A stretch of DNA of 64,000 nucleotides from Azospirillum sp. TSH58 (GTDB lineage: Bacteria > Pseudomonadota > Alphaproteobacteria > Azospirillales > Azospirillaceae): assembly GCF_003119115.1 (NCBI RefSeq), contig NZ_CP022363.1, forward strand, positions 745,001-809,000, given 5' to 3'. The stretch's first letter is position 1, and every line of letters begins with the position of its first letter. Made by a program: the position numbers and the translations under genes. Shown here piece by piece: positions 44,356-52,662 of this stretch. The notes beneath the pieces were generated by a model that did no database searches, was not told where the DNA came from, and saw nothing but the letters and a program-made list of their open reading frames with translations.

Positions 44356-44883
44356 TCAGGCGGCCTTCGGGCCGGGCAGGACCTTCAGGCGGCAACAGCC
44401 CTCGTCGCCGGGCTTCCAGGTCTCGCCGCGGAAGACGAAGCCGGCCGCCTCGAACAGGCCGCCGTCGATGGCGCCGGCCATGTTGCAGAGCAGCTCCAGA
44501 TCCTCGTCGGACTTGCCCTGGGCCTGCCACGCCTCCTTCAGGGGGCAGCGGTGGAAATGAATCTCCAGCGCGTCGCCGTCGCAGCGCTTGATCTCCGGCG
44601 CGAACATGGAATCGCGGTTGGGGATGCCGTCGAGGAAGGCGTGGCACAGGCCGGCCAAATCGTCGGGGCCGTGCGCCGCGTACTTCACACCCATCGCCTC
44701 ACCCAGGCGGCGGGTCGCCTCGCGCCCGATGTCCAGCGCCGTGTCGGTGCCGTAGCGCTCGCGCAGCACGTCGAACATGTGGGCGTAGGACGCGGCCCGC
44801 ATCGCGTAGGCGTTGCGGAGCTGCGTGGCGTGGTCGGGGGCGCCGGCGGGTGCGGAGGCGGACGCCTTGGTGTCTTCAGCCAT
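44356..44883 (-). CDS. L-2-amino-thiazoline-4-carboxylate hydrolase family protein (2)
   Basis: A 175-residue cytoplasmic protein with the family core ALEIHFHRCPLKEAWQAQGKSDEDLELLCNMAGAIDGGLFEAAGF (about 108-152) and a Cys-Cys pair near the end (GDEGCCRLKVLP). The first 20 residues are an Ala/Ser/Pro-rich linker. It is diverged from the family member at 39144, so the two may act on different intermediates or form a hetero-oligomer. It lies 2 nt after the flavoenzyme gene and 82 nt before the binding-protein gene. Confidence 0.75.
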   Translation of the reverse strand: MAEDTKASASAPAGAPDHATQLRNAYAMRAASYAHMFDVLRERYGTDTALDIGREATRRLGEAMGVKYAAHGPDDLAGLCHAFLDGIPNRDSMFAPEIKRCDGDALEIHFHRCPLKEAWQAQGKSDEDLELLCNMAGAIDGGLFEAAGFVFRGETWKPGDEGCCRLKVLPGPKAA

Positions 44884-44885
44884 CG

Positions 44886-46226
44886 TCAGATTTCCCGGAT
44901 GTCGTTCCAGCGGTATTGCAGGAGTTTGAACGGACCGATGCGTTGCAGCAGGTCGTTGAAGGGCAGGGGGCGCGGCTCGGTCAGCGGCAGGGCCAGCTCC
45001 GCGGGATCGCGGCCCAGCGCGGCGTAGGCCAGCTCCCGCCCCAGCGAGACGGACAGGGCGACGCCGCGCCCGTTGCAGCCGGCCCAGGTGAAGGCGTTGG
45101 GGCCGAGCTGGTGGACCCGCGGGGTGTAGTCGGTGGTCATGGCGATCCGGCCGTTCCACACATGGTCGAACCGCAGGCCGCGCAACGTCGGGAACATGGA
45201 GGCCAGCCGCAGGCCGACGATGCGCCGCAACCGGTCCGCCCCGTCGATGGGGAACAGCAACGCGCCGCCGCTGACCAGCCGGTGGTCGGCGGTGTAGCGC
45301 ATGAAGCGCAGGTCGCCGTGGGTGTCCGACATCGCCTGACGGCCCGGCAGGATGCTGCGCCGCTGCGCCTCGTCCAGCGGCTGGGTGGCCATCTGCCAGG
45401 ACAGGACCGGCACGACCTCCGTCCGGATTTCGGGGAAGACCGCGGCGGCGTAGCCGTTGGTGCCCAGCACCAGGGCATGGGCGGTCACCGTGCCGTCCGG
45501 CGTGCGGGCGATCCAGCGGTCGCCGCGCCGCTCCACCGACAGGACCGGGGAGTTGATGAAGACCGACGCGCCGGCCTCGACGGCCTTGCCGGCCAGCCCT
45601 CGGGCCAGCGCCAGCGGGTTGATGTGGCCGCCGCTGCGGTTCATCCAGCCGCCGTAATAGGCATCGGTGCCCAGCAGGTCCGAAATGCCGGCGCGGTCGA
45701 GAAGCTCCACCGGGGCGCCGCGGCTGCCCCACTGCTTGGCCCGCCGTTCGGCGATGGCGATGCGGCCCGGCGAATGGACCGGCTGTACCCAGCCGGTCTG
45801 CTCGGCCGCGCAGTCGATGCCCAGGCGGCGGATCAGGGCGAACAGGGTCTCGGCGCTGTCGCGGATCAGCGCGACGAAGCGTTCGCCCCGCTCCGGCCCG
45901 AAGCGGGCGACCAGATCCTCGGGGTCGGGGCGGGTCAGGGTCGGGATGACCTGCCCGTTGTTGCGCCCGGACGCGCCGCGCCCGATCTCCGACGCCTCCA
46001 GGACGACGGCACGCTTGCCCGATTCGGCGGCGTGCAGGGCCGCCGACAGGCCGGTGAAGCCGCCGCCGATCACCAGCAGGTCGGTCTCCACCGCATCCTT
46101 GAGCACCGGAAGGGCCGGCGGCGGCGGGGCCGTGGCCTCCCACAGGGAGTCGGGCCGCTGCCAGATGCCGCCGGTTCCAGGAACACCGGTCTTCTTCTCT
46201 ATCGCCTTCACCGTGCCTTGTCCCAC
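44886..46226 (-). CDS. FAD-dependent oxidoreductase, D-amino-acid-oxidase (DAO/PuuB) family
   Basis: A 446-residue flavoprotein. The dinucleotide motif DLLVIGGGFTGLSAALHAAESG is at about 49-70, followed by EASEIGRGASGRNNGQVIPTLTRP, as in PuuB-type gamma-glutamylputrescine oxidases and glycine/sarcosine oxidases. The C-terminal FTWAGCNGRGVALSVSLGRELA binds the flavin. It would oxidise an amine or amino acid with O2. The GTG start at 46226 lacks a strong ribosome site; GTG 46211 has AAGG closer and is an alternative. First gene of the thiazoline-hydrolase/liv cluster. Confidence 0.83.
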   Translation of the reverse strand: MGQGTVKAIEKKTGVPGTGGIWQRPDSLWEATAPPPPALPVLKDAVETDLLVIGGGFTGLSAALHAAESGKRAVVLEASEIGRGASGRNNGQVIPTLTRPDPEDLVARFGPERGERFVALIRDSAETLFALIRRLGIDCAAEQTGWVQPVHSPGRIAIAERRAKQWGSRGAPVELLDRAGISDLLGTDAYYGGWMNRSGGHINPLALARGLAGKAVEAGASVFINSPVLSVERRGDRWIARTPDGTVTAHALVLGTNGYAAAVFPEIRTEVVPVLSWQMATQPLDEAQRRSILPGRQAMSDTHGDLRFMRYTADHRLVSGGALLFPIDGADRLRRIVGLRLASMFPTLRGLRFDHVWNGRIAMTTDYTPRVHQLGPNAFTWAGCNGRGVALSVSLGRELAYAALGRDPAELALPLTEPRPLPFNDLLQRIGPFKLLQYRWNDIREI

Positions 46227-46276
46227 GTCTGTCGGGTGAAATCGGCCCGATCATGGGACAAATTGCATACCCGGGC

Positions 46277-46303
46277 AATTACCATAGCGCGGACGCGGTA
46301 ATT
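46277..46303. promoter_or_regulatory. inverted repeat upstream of the flavoenzyme operon
   Basis: AATTACC (46277-46283) and GGTAATT (46297-46303) form a perfect 7-bp inverted repeat with a 13-bp spacer. It lies about 50 nt upstream of the operon start in locally AT-rich sequence. It is a candidate operator; no regulator gene for this cluster is adjacent on this side. Confidence 0.4.
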
Positions 46304-46383
46304 TTCCTGTTTCATACACAAACCATGGGGAGATAGGAGTGGTTTGTACAAGCTGGACCGCAGTGTTCGCCTTGAGCATTTGT

Positions 46384-46572
46384 AACCCTCTCCCCTCTGG
46401 GGAGAGGATGGCCTGTAGGGCCTCTCGCGCTGGCTGAAAGCCAGCGCTGACGGCGGCAGGCGGATGCCTATGGCATCCGCTGAGAGCCGGTGAGGGGGAT
46501 GCGCGTGTCGGAGCGTTCGGCACAAGCGCAACCCCCTCACCCTAACCCTCTCCCCGGAGGGGAGAGGGGATC
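46384..46572. repeat. palindrome-rich interspersed element, copy 4
   Basis: A 190-bp mosaic between the flavoenzyme and the M20 hydrolase genes. It starts CCCTCTCCCCTCTGGGGAGAGG with a GGCCTGTAGGGCC hairpin. GCGCTGGCT/AGCCAGCGC and GCGGATGCC/GGCATCCGC hairpins follow, then GTGAGGGGGA and the segment CGGCACAAGCGCAACCCCC shared with copy 3, ending in CCTCTCCCCGGAGGGGAGAGG. The ends mirror each other. Confidence 0.8.
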
Positions 46573-46582
46573 TCGCCCGCCG

Positions 46583-47755
46583 TCACGCCGCGCGTGGCAG
46601 CACCGTTTCGGCCAGACGCACCCAATAGCTGAGGCCGATCGGCAGGACCGCGTCGTTGAAGTCGTAATGCGGGCTGTGCAGGTTCCGCCCGCCGTCCGAC
46701 GGGCCGGCGCCGACCCAGACGTAGCAGCCTGGCCGCTGCTGCAGCATGAAGGCGAAATCCTCCGCACCCATGCTGGGCATCGGGTCCAGGTCCAGTCCCG
46801 ATTCGCCGACGACTCCGGCCGCGGCGCGGCGGGCCAGCTCGGTCGCCCCGGCCTCGTTCACCGTGGAGGGGTAGCGGCGCTCGTAGCGCATCTCCGCCTC
46901 GACCCCGAAGCCGCCGGCGATGGCCTTGGCCAGTTCGCCCATGCGCCGCTCCACCATGTCCTGCACCTCCTTGCGGAAGGTGCGGGTGGTTCCACGCAGG
47001 ACGGCGGTGGCGGGAAGGACATTCCACGTATCGCCCGCGTGGAACTGCGTGACGCTGACCACGGCGGAATCGACGGGATGAACGCTGCGGCTGGCGATGG
47101 TCTGCCAGGCGTTGACGATCTGGGTGCCGGCCAGGATCGTGTCGGTGCCCAGGTGGGGCATGGCGGCGTGGGTGCCCTTGCCGGTCAGGGTCAGTTCGAA
47201 GATGTCGTAGGCGGCCATGATCGGGCCGGGGCGCAACGCGATCTTGCCGACCTCCAGGCCCGGCCAGTTGTGCATGCCGTAGACCTGATCGACGGGGAAT
47301 TTCTCGAACAGCCCGTCCTCGACCATCACGCGCCCGCCGCCCTCGTTCTCCTCCGCGGGCTGGAAGACGAAGGCGATGGTGCCCTGGAAGTTCGGATGCG
47401 CCGACAGGTGGCGCGCGGCGCCCAGCAGCATCGCCGTGTGCCCGTCATGCCCGCAGGCGTGCATCCGCCCTGGATTGCGGGAGGCGTGGGGCAGGTTGGT
47501 CTGCTCGTGGATGTGCAGGGCGTCCATGTCGGCGCGGAAGGCGACCGCCGGCCCCTCGCCGTTGCGCAGCACGCCGACCACGCCGGTCTTGGCGAGGCCG
47601 CGGTGGACCTCCAGCCCGAAGGAGGCCAGCTTCTCCGCCACGAAATCGCTGGTCCGCTCCTCCTCGAAGGCCGTTTCCGGGTGGGCGTGCAGGTCGCGCC
47701 GCCACGCGGTCATGTCGGCCGTCAGCGCCTCCGTCCCGTCGATCGTCCTCACCAT
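46583..47755 (-). CDS. M20 family amidohydrolase (hippurate hydrolase/N-acyl-amino-acid hydrolase-like)
   Basis: A 390-residue metallohydrolase. Metal ligands are visible as MHACGHDGHTAM (about 98-109), PAEENEGGG (catalytic Glu about 134) and GMHNWPG (about 160), with a dimerisation/lid insert ELTLTGKGTHAAMPHLGTD and a C-terminal PSMGAEDFAF block. These enzymes release amino acids from N-acyl or N-carbamoyl forms. ATG 47755 fits the fold start. It diverges from the TetR gene and is separated from the flavoenzyme by repeat copy 4. Confidence 0.88.
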   Translation of the reverse strand: MVRTIDGTEALTADMTAWRRDLHAHPETAFEEERTSDFVAEKLASFGLEVHRGLAKTGVVGVLRNGEGPAVAFRADMDALHIHEQTNLPHASRNPGRMHACGHDGHTAMLLGAARHLSAHPNFQGTIAFVFQPAEENEGGGRVMVEDGLFEKFPVDQVYGMHNWPGLEVGKIALRPGPIMAAYDIFELTLTGKGTHAAMPHLGTDTILAGTQIVNAWQTIASRSVHPVDSAVVSVTQFHAGDTWNVLPATAVLRGTTRTFRKEVQDMVERRMGELAKAIAGGFGVEAEMRYERRYPSTVNEAGATELARRAAAGVVGESGLDLDPMPSMGAEDFAFMLQQRPGCYVWVGAGPSDGGRNLHSPHYDFNDAVLPIGLSYWVRLAETVLPRAA

Positions 47756-47886
47756 GTCCCTGATTCCCTGTGTTTCATGAGTGTGTGCGAACGATCTTGC
47801 CCAAAAAAGCACCCGCGGTGCAAAGCGCACGACGATGCGGTGCCGTCACATCACCCTTGCAGGACCGCGCCGTTCCGTGCAGGATG

Positions 47887-47904
47887 TGAGTGAACATTCA
47901 CTCA
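47887..47904. promoter_or_regulatory. perfect 18-bp palindrome, likely TetR operator
   Basis: TGAGTGAACATTCACTCA is exactly palindromic and has the 9-bp half-site spacing common for TetR-family operators. It lies 26 nt upstream of the chosen TetR start and 131 nt from the divergent M20 gene, so it could control both. Confidence 0.72.
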
Positions 47905-47930
47905 TGATGTCCGCCGCCAACGGGAACGCC

Positions 47931-48512
47931 ATGTCCAAAGATGTCCGCAACGATGCCCGCAACAAGGTCCGGGACGCCGCCATCGCGCTGTTCGCCCAGA
48001 AGGGGGTGAAGGCGACCACCATCAAGGACATCGCCCGCGCCGCCGGGGTATCGGAGGGGGCGATGTACCGCCATTGGGCCAGCAAGGAGGATCTTGCCGC
48101 CGCCCTGTTCGCCGCCGAATACACCGCCCTGTCGCACGACCTGCGCGAGGCGGCGGGGACCGGTCCGGCGCCGGGGCGGCTGCGCCGCGTCATCGCCTGG
48201 GCCTTCGGGCTGGCCGAGGCGGCGCCGGACCGCGCGCGCTTCCTCCTGCTGTCGCAGCACGACGCACTGCCTTTGGTTCCAGACGGGCTGGAGACTCCGG
48301 TGGACGTGGTGTGCGCCATCGTCGGCGAGGGCATCGCCGAGGGAAGCATCGTCGACGCCGACCGCGAGGCGCTGGCCCACACCGTCATCGGGGCCATCGT
48401 CCTGAACATCCAGTCGCACGTTTACGGACGGCAGACGGCCCCGCTCGGCACGCTGGCCGTGACGGTCGCCGACGCGCTGCTGCGCGGCCTGTCCACCGGA
48501 AAGGGAGCCTGA
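47931..48512 (+). CDS. TetR family transcriptional regulator
   Basis: A 193-residue regulator. The N-terminal helix-turn-helix is VRDAAIALFAQKGVKATTIKDIARAAGVSEGAMYRHWASKEDLAAALF (about 12-59); the rest is a helical ligand domain. I chose ATG 47931, which places the palindrome at 47887-47904 in the leader; ATG 47904 would overlap the operator and has no ribosome site. It lies 4 nt before the large lysophospholipid acyltransferase gene, so it likely represses that operon and senses a fatty or lipid ligand (inference). Confidence 0.85.
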   Translation: MSKDVRNDARNKVRDAAIALFAQKGVKATTIKDIARAAGVSEGAMYRHWASKEDLAAALFAAEYTALSHDLREAAGTGPAPGRLRRVIAWAFGLAEAAPDRARFLLLSQHDALPLVPDGLETPVDVVCAIVGEGIAEGSIVDADREALAHTVIGAIVLNIQSHVYGRQTAPLGTLAVTVADALLRGLSTGKGA

Positions 48513-48516
48513 CCCC

Positions 48517-51500
48517 ATGAGCGAACTCGGCCTTCTCGCGACGCGGCGCTTCCTGCCGCTGTTCGTGACGCAGTTCCTGGGCGCCTTCGGCGACAATGTG
48601 CTGCGCGGCGCCATCGCGGTGTTGGCCGTCTACGGCATGGCGGGGACGGCGGGCGACGGCGCGCTGATCTCGACGCTCGCCGCGGCGGCCTTCACCGTGC
48701 CCTTCCTGCTGTTCTCGGCGACCGCCGGGCAATTGGCCGACCGCTTCGACCGCACGCTGATCGCCCGCGCGGTGAAGGTGGCGGAGATCGGCCTGATGGC
48801 GATCGCCGCCTGGGGCATCATGCGCGCCGACCTCGGCGTGCTGATCGTCGCGCTGGTCGGCATGGGCGCCCATTCCACCGTCTTCGGACCGGTCAAATAC
48901 GGCCTGCTCCCCGACCTGCTGAAGCCGGAGGAACTGACCGCCGGCAACGGTCTGGTGGAGGCCGGGACCTTCGTGGCGATCCTGCTGGGCACCATCGCCG
49001 GCGGCTCGCTCGCCCTGGCCCACCCGCTGGCGCTTCCGGGGCTGCTGGGGGCGACGGCGCTGGGTGGGCTGGCGGCGTCGCTGCTGATCCCGCGGGCGGG
49101 CAACGCCGACCCGTCGGTGCGCGTCGGGCTGAACCCGGTGTCGGTCACCCTGCGCGTTCTGCGCGCCACCGCGCAGGACCGTGTGTCGATGCTGGCGATC
49201 TACGGCATCTCCGTCTTCTGGGGCGTCGGCGCGGTCGTCATGGCGCAGTTCCCGGCCATCGCGCGGGAAACGCTGGGCACCGACAGCGAGGGGGCGACCC
49301 TGCTGCTGGCGGTCTTCGCCGTGGGCGTGGCGGTCGGCTCCGTCTACGCCGGGCTGGGGCACCGGGTGCCCTCGCGCGCCGACGCGCGCCGCGCCGCCCT
49401 GGCGGGCCTCGTCGCGGCGGTGGCCGGGGCCGCGCTGCCCTTCCTGACGCCCGACGCGCCCTCGGCGGAGCCGCTGTCGGCGCTGGCGCTGCTGGCCCAG
49501 CCCTGGGCGATGCCGCTGCTGGCCGACCTGTTCCTGATCGCCGCGGCGGGCGGCGCCTTCGCCGTGCCGCTCTACGCGCTGATCCAGCACCGGGCCGCGA
49601 CCTCGGCCCGCGCGCGGGTGATCGCGGCGGCCAACGTGGTCAACGCGCTGTTCATGGTGGTCGGATCGGGCATCGCCGCCGCGATGCTGGCGCTGGGCGT
49701 CACGCCGCTGACCGTCGCCGCCTGGGGCGGGGCGAGCATGCTGGCCGCGGTGGTGCTGGCGCTCGCCATCGACGCGGTGGGGATCGGGCGGGCGCTGGCC
49801 CGCGCCTTCTTCCGGCTGGCCTTCCGGGTCGAGCTGCGCGGAGCCGAGCATCTGGAGCGGCTGGAGGGGGCGGCGGTCGTCACGCCGAACCACCAGTCCT
49901 TCCTCGACGGCGCGCTGCTCGCCGCCTTCCTGCCGGGCATGCGCTTCGCGGTGGACAGCTTCATCGCGCAGCAGGCCTGGGCCAAGCCCTTCCTGGCGCT
50001 GGCCGACCATGTGACCATCGACCCGACCAAGCCGATGGGCACGCGCCTGCTCGCCCGCACCCTGGCCGAGGGCCACAAGATCTGCATCTTCCCGGAGGGG
50101 CGGATCACCGTCACCGGCTCGCTGATGAAGATCAACGGCGGCCCCGGCATGCTGGCCGACAAGGCGGGCTGCCCCATCGTGCCGGTCTGCATCGAGGGGG
50201 CGCAGCGCTCCTTCCTGTCGCGGATGCACGGGCGGCTGCGGCTGGGCCTGTTCCCGCGGATCACCATCACGGTCATGCCGCCGGTCGCCACCCCCGACGT
50301 GACCGGGCTGGCCGGCAAGAAGCGGCGGGCGGCGCTGAAATCCTGGCTGTCGCGCGTCATGACGGAGACCGTCTTCGCCGCCGGGCAGCGGCCCGACACG
50401 CTGGCGCTCGCCCTGCTGGAGGCCGGGCGCAGGACCGGCTGGAACAAGGCGGCGGTGCAGGACGGCGATTTCACCACGCTGTCCTACCGCGCCCTGACCG
50501 CGCGCTCCCTGGTGCTGGGCCGCATCCTGGCGCGCGGCACCGAGCCGGGGGAGGCGGTGGGGGTGCTGCTGCCGACCGCCTCGCCGACCGCGGCGGTGTT
50601 CTTCGGGCTGGCGGCCTATGGACGGCCGGCGGCGATGCTGAACTTCACCGCCGGGGCGGACGCCGTGAAGGCGGCCTGCCGCGCCGCCGGGCTGCGCCGC
50701 ATCGTCACGTCGGCCCGCTTCGTGGAGATGGGGCGGCTCGGCCCGCTGGTCGAGGCGCTGGCCGCCGAACACAGCATCGTCTATCTGGAGGACGTGAAGC
50801 GCGGGCTGGGCATCGGCGACAAGCTGCGCGCCCTGGCCGCGTCGGTGGCACCGGAGCGCTTCCTGCCGGAGCAGGGCCAGCCGGACGACGTGGCGGCGAT
50901 CCTCTTCACCTCGGGGTCGGAGGGCCCGCCCAAGGGCGTGGCGCTGACCCACGACAACCTGCTCGCCAACATGGCGCAGGTGGCCTCCGTCGTCGATTTC
51001 ACGCGGCAGGACGTGGTGTTCAACTGCCTGCCGGTCTTCCATTCCTTCGGGCTGCTCGGCGGGATGCTGCTGCCGATCCTGAACGGGGTGAAGACGGTGC
51101 TTTACCCCAACCCGCGCCACGTCCGGCTGATTCCGGAACTGGTCTACCAGACCAACGCCACGGTGCTGTTCGGCACGGATTTCTTCCTGAACGCCTGGGC
51201 GCGGGCGGCGGACCCCTACGACTTCCGGTCGCTGCGGCTGGTCTTCGCGGGGGCGGAGCGGTTGCAGGAGGAGACGCGCCGCACCTACACGGAACGGCTG
51301 CGCGTGCATCTGCTGGAGGGCTACGGCACCACCGAGACGTCGCCGGTGATCGCGGTCAACACGCCGGCCCGCTTCCGCCCCGGCACGGTCGGGCAGGCCC
51401 TGCCCGGCATCGAGACGGAACTGCTGCCGGTCCCCGGCGTGCCGGTGGGCGGACGGCTGCGGGTGCGCGGCCCGAACGTGATGAAGGGCTACATGCGCAC

Positions 51501-51927
51501 CGACAACCCCGGCGTGGTCGAGCCGCCGGAGGACGGCTGGCATGACACCGGCGACATCGTGGACATCGACGCCGACGGCTTCATCCGCATCGTCGGGCGC
51601 GTCAAGCGCTTCGCCAAGGTGGCCGGCGAGATGGTCCCGCTGGGGCTGGTCGAGGAATTGGCCCTCCAGGCCGAACCGGAGGCCGCCCACGCCGCCATCG
51701 CCCTGCCGGACGCCCGGCGCGGCGAGCGGATCGTGCTGGTCACCGCCGGAACCGGCCTGACGCGCGACGCGCTGGCGGCGGCGGCCAAGGCCAAGGGCGC
51801 GCCGGAGATCGCCATTCCCCGCGACGTGCTGCGGGTGGAGACGATCCCCCTGCTCGGCACCGGCAAGACCGATTACCCGGCCGTCAGCCGGCTGGCCGCG
51901 GAAATGCTGGCGAGCGAGACGGCCTGA
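48517..51927 (+). CDS. trifunctional LplT-PlsC-acyl-ligase fusion (lysophospholipid import and re-acylation)
   Basis: A 1136-residue fusion of three modules. Residues about 1-420 are an MFS transporter like LplT (FVTQFLGAFGDNVLRGAI at the start). About 430-620 is a PlsC acyltransferase with VTPNHQSFLDG (H-x4-D, about 458) and FPEGRIT (about 525). About 640-1136 is an acyl-AMP ligase with ILFTSGSEGPPKGVALTH (about 796), GYGTTETSPVIAVN (about 934) and HDTGDIVDIDADGFIRIVGRVKRFAKVAGEMV. In E. coli LplT and Aas are two proteins that flip and re-acylate lysophosphatidylethanolamine; here one polypeptide would do both. Membrane bound. Confidence 0.92.
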   Translation: MSELGLLATRRFLPLFVTQFLGAFGDNVLRGAIAVLAVYGMAGTAGDGALISTLAAAAFTVPFLLFSATAGQLADRFDRTLIARAVKVAEIGLMAIAAWGIMRADLGVLIVALVGMGAHSTVFGPVKYGLLPDLLKPEELTAGNGLVEAGTFVAILLGTIAGGSLALAHPLALPGLLGATALGGLAASLLIPRAGNADPSVRVGLNPVSVTLRVLRATAQDRVSMLAIYGISVFWGVGAVVMAQFPAIARETLGTDSEGATLLLAVFAVGVAVGSVYAGLGHRVPSRADARRAALAGLVAAVAGAALPFLTPDAPSAEPLSALALLAQPWAMPLLADLFLIAAAGGAFAVPLYALIQHRAATSARARVIAAANVVNALFMVVGSGIAAAMLALGVTPLTVAAWGGASMLAAVVLALAIDAVGIGRALARAFFRLAFRVELRGAEHLERLEGAAVVTPNHQSFLDGALLAAFLPGMRFAVDSFIAQQAWAKPFLALADHVTIDPTKPMGTRLLARTLAEGHKICIFPEGRITVTGSLMKINGGPGMLADKAGCPIVPVCIEGAQRSFLSRMHGRLRLGLFPRITITVMPPVATPDVTGLAGKKRRAALKSWLSRVMTETVFAAGQRPDTLALALLEAGRRTGWNKAAVQDGDFTTLSYRALTARSLVLGRILARGTEPGEAVGVLLPTASPTAAVFFGLAAYGRPAAMLNFTAGADAVKAACRAAGLRRIVTSARFVEMGRLGPLVEALAAEHSIVYLEDVKRGLGIGDKLRALAASVAPERFLPEQGQPDDVAAILFTSGSEGPPKGVALTHDNLLANMAQVASVVDFTRQDVVFNCLPVFHSFGLLGGMLLPILNGVKTVLYPNPRHVRLIPELVYQTNATVLFGTDFFLNAWARAADPYDFRSLRLVFAGAERLQEETRRTYTERLRVHLLEGYGTTETSPVIAVNTPARFRPGTVGQALPGIETELLPVPGVPVGGRLRVRGPNVMKGYMRTDNPGVVEPPEDGWHDTGDIVDIDADGFIRIVGRVKRFAKVAGEMVPLGLVEELALQAEPEAAHAAIALPDARRGERIVLVTAGTGLTRDALAAAAKAKGAPEIAIPRDVLRVETIPLLGTGKTDYPAVSRLAAEMLASETA

Positions 51928-51939
51928 CGAAAGGTGAGG

Positions 51940-52533
51940 TCAGGGGCGGCAGGCGACGTGCAGCCCCTTGCCCACCGGGAAGATGGTCGTGCCGAAGCCG
52001 GGCAGGGCCTCCACCGCCGCGATGTAGCCGGCGATTTCCTGCGGGTGGGACAGGGCGTTGTCGGCGAGCAGCAGGCAATCCGGCTCCAGCTTCGGCAGCA
52101 GGAGGCGAAGCTGCTCCGGGGCGCTCCAGCGGTCGGCGTCGAAGAACACGCAGTCGAAGGGACCGTCCAGCCCCGCCACCGTCTCCGTAGCGTCGCCGAC
52201 CAGCAGGGTGACGCGGCTGGCCAGCCCGGCGCGCTCCAGGTTGGTGGCGGCCTGGGCGCTCTTGCCAGGGTCGCGCTCGATGCTGGTCAGGGGCTCCGTG
52301 GCGCCGACGGCCTGCAGCGCCGCGGCGAGCCACAGGGTGCTGACGCCGTTGGAGGTGCCGATCTCCAGCACCCGGCGGCGGCGCCCGCTGCGCACCAGGA
52401 TGTGCAGAAGCTCCGCCGTCTCGCGCTCCAGATTCAGCATCTTGCGGGCGCGGTCGCCCTCGCGCGCGTCGTTGTCGCGCCCATAGCTCTCAAGATCGCG
52501 GAGCACGCGGTCGACGGCGTCATTCAGCAGCAT
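51940..52533 (-). CDS. O-methyltransferase (catechol-OMT/CmoA-like class I, family 3)
   Basis: A 197-residue methyltransferase. SAM motif I is VLEIGTSNGVSTLWLA (about 54-69), with SIERDPGKSAQA (motif II), DCVFFDADRWSAPEQLRLLLP (metal/catalytic region) and CLLLADNALSHP. The pattern is that of small-molecule O-methyltransferases related to caffeoyl-CoA OMT. ATG 52533 preferred over 52596. Convergent with the lipid fusion gene (12 nt). Substrate unknown. Confidence 0.82.
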   Translation of the reverse strand: MLLNDAVDRVLRDLESYGRDNDAREGDRARKMLNLERETAELLHILVRSGRRRRVLEIGTSNGVSTLWLAAALQAVGATEPLTSIERDPGKSAQAATNLERAGLASRVTLLVGDATETVAGLDGPFDCVFFDADRWSAPEQLRLLLPKLEPDCLLLADNALSHPQEIAGYIAAVEALPGFGTTIFPVGKGLHVACRP

Positions 52534-52614
52534 GGCGTGGGTCCCGGTGGCGGAGATACGGCCAAGACCCTGCGCCGATTGTGGCCGTAGGGTCAAGAGA
52601 GTGCGGTCAAAAGA

Positions 52615-52648
52615 AAGCCCTCTCCCGCCATGTGGCGGGAGAGGGCTT
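52615..52648 (-). terminator. intrinsic terminator for the DUF533 gene
   Basis: A perfect stem of about 15 bp: arms within 52615-52630 and 52633-52648, core CCCTCTCCCGCC / GGCGGGAGAGGG. On the minus strand it is followed by TTTCTTTT. It lies 15 nt after the stop at 52663. The stem shares the CCCTCTCCC word of the interspersed elements. Confidence 0.85.
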
Positions 52649-52662
52649 CGCGATGGGAAACG

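Noticed and set aside
48385..51690. An 1101-codon open frame on the minus strand opposite the lipid fusion gene
   Set aside because: The product is a low-complexity mix of Arg, Gln and His; the plus strand holds all catalytic motifs of three known domains.
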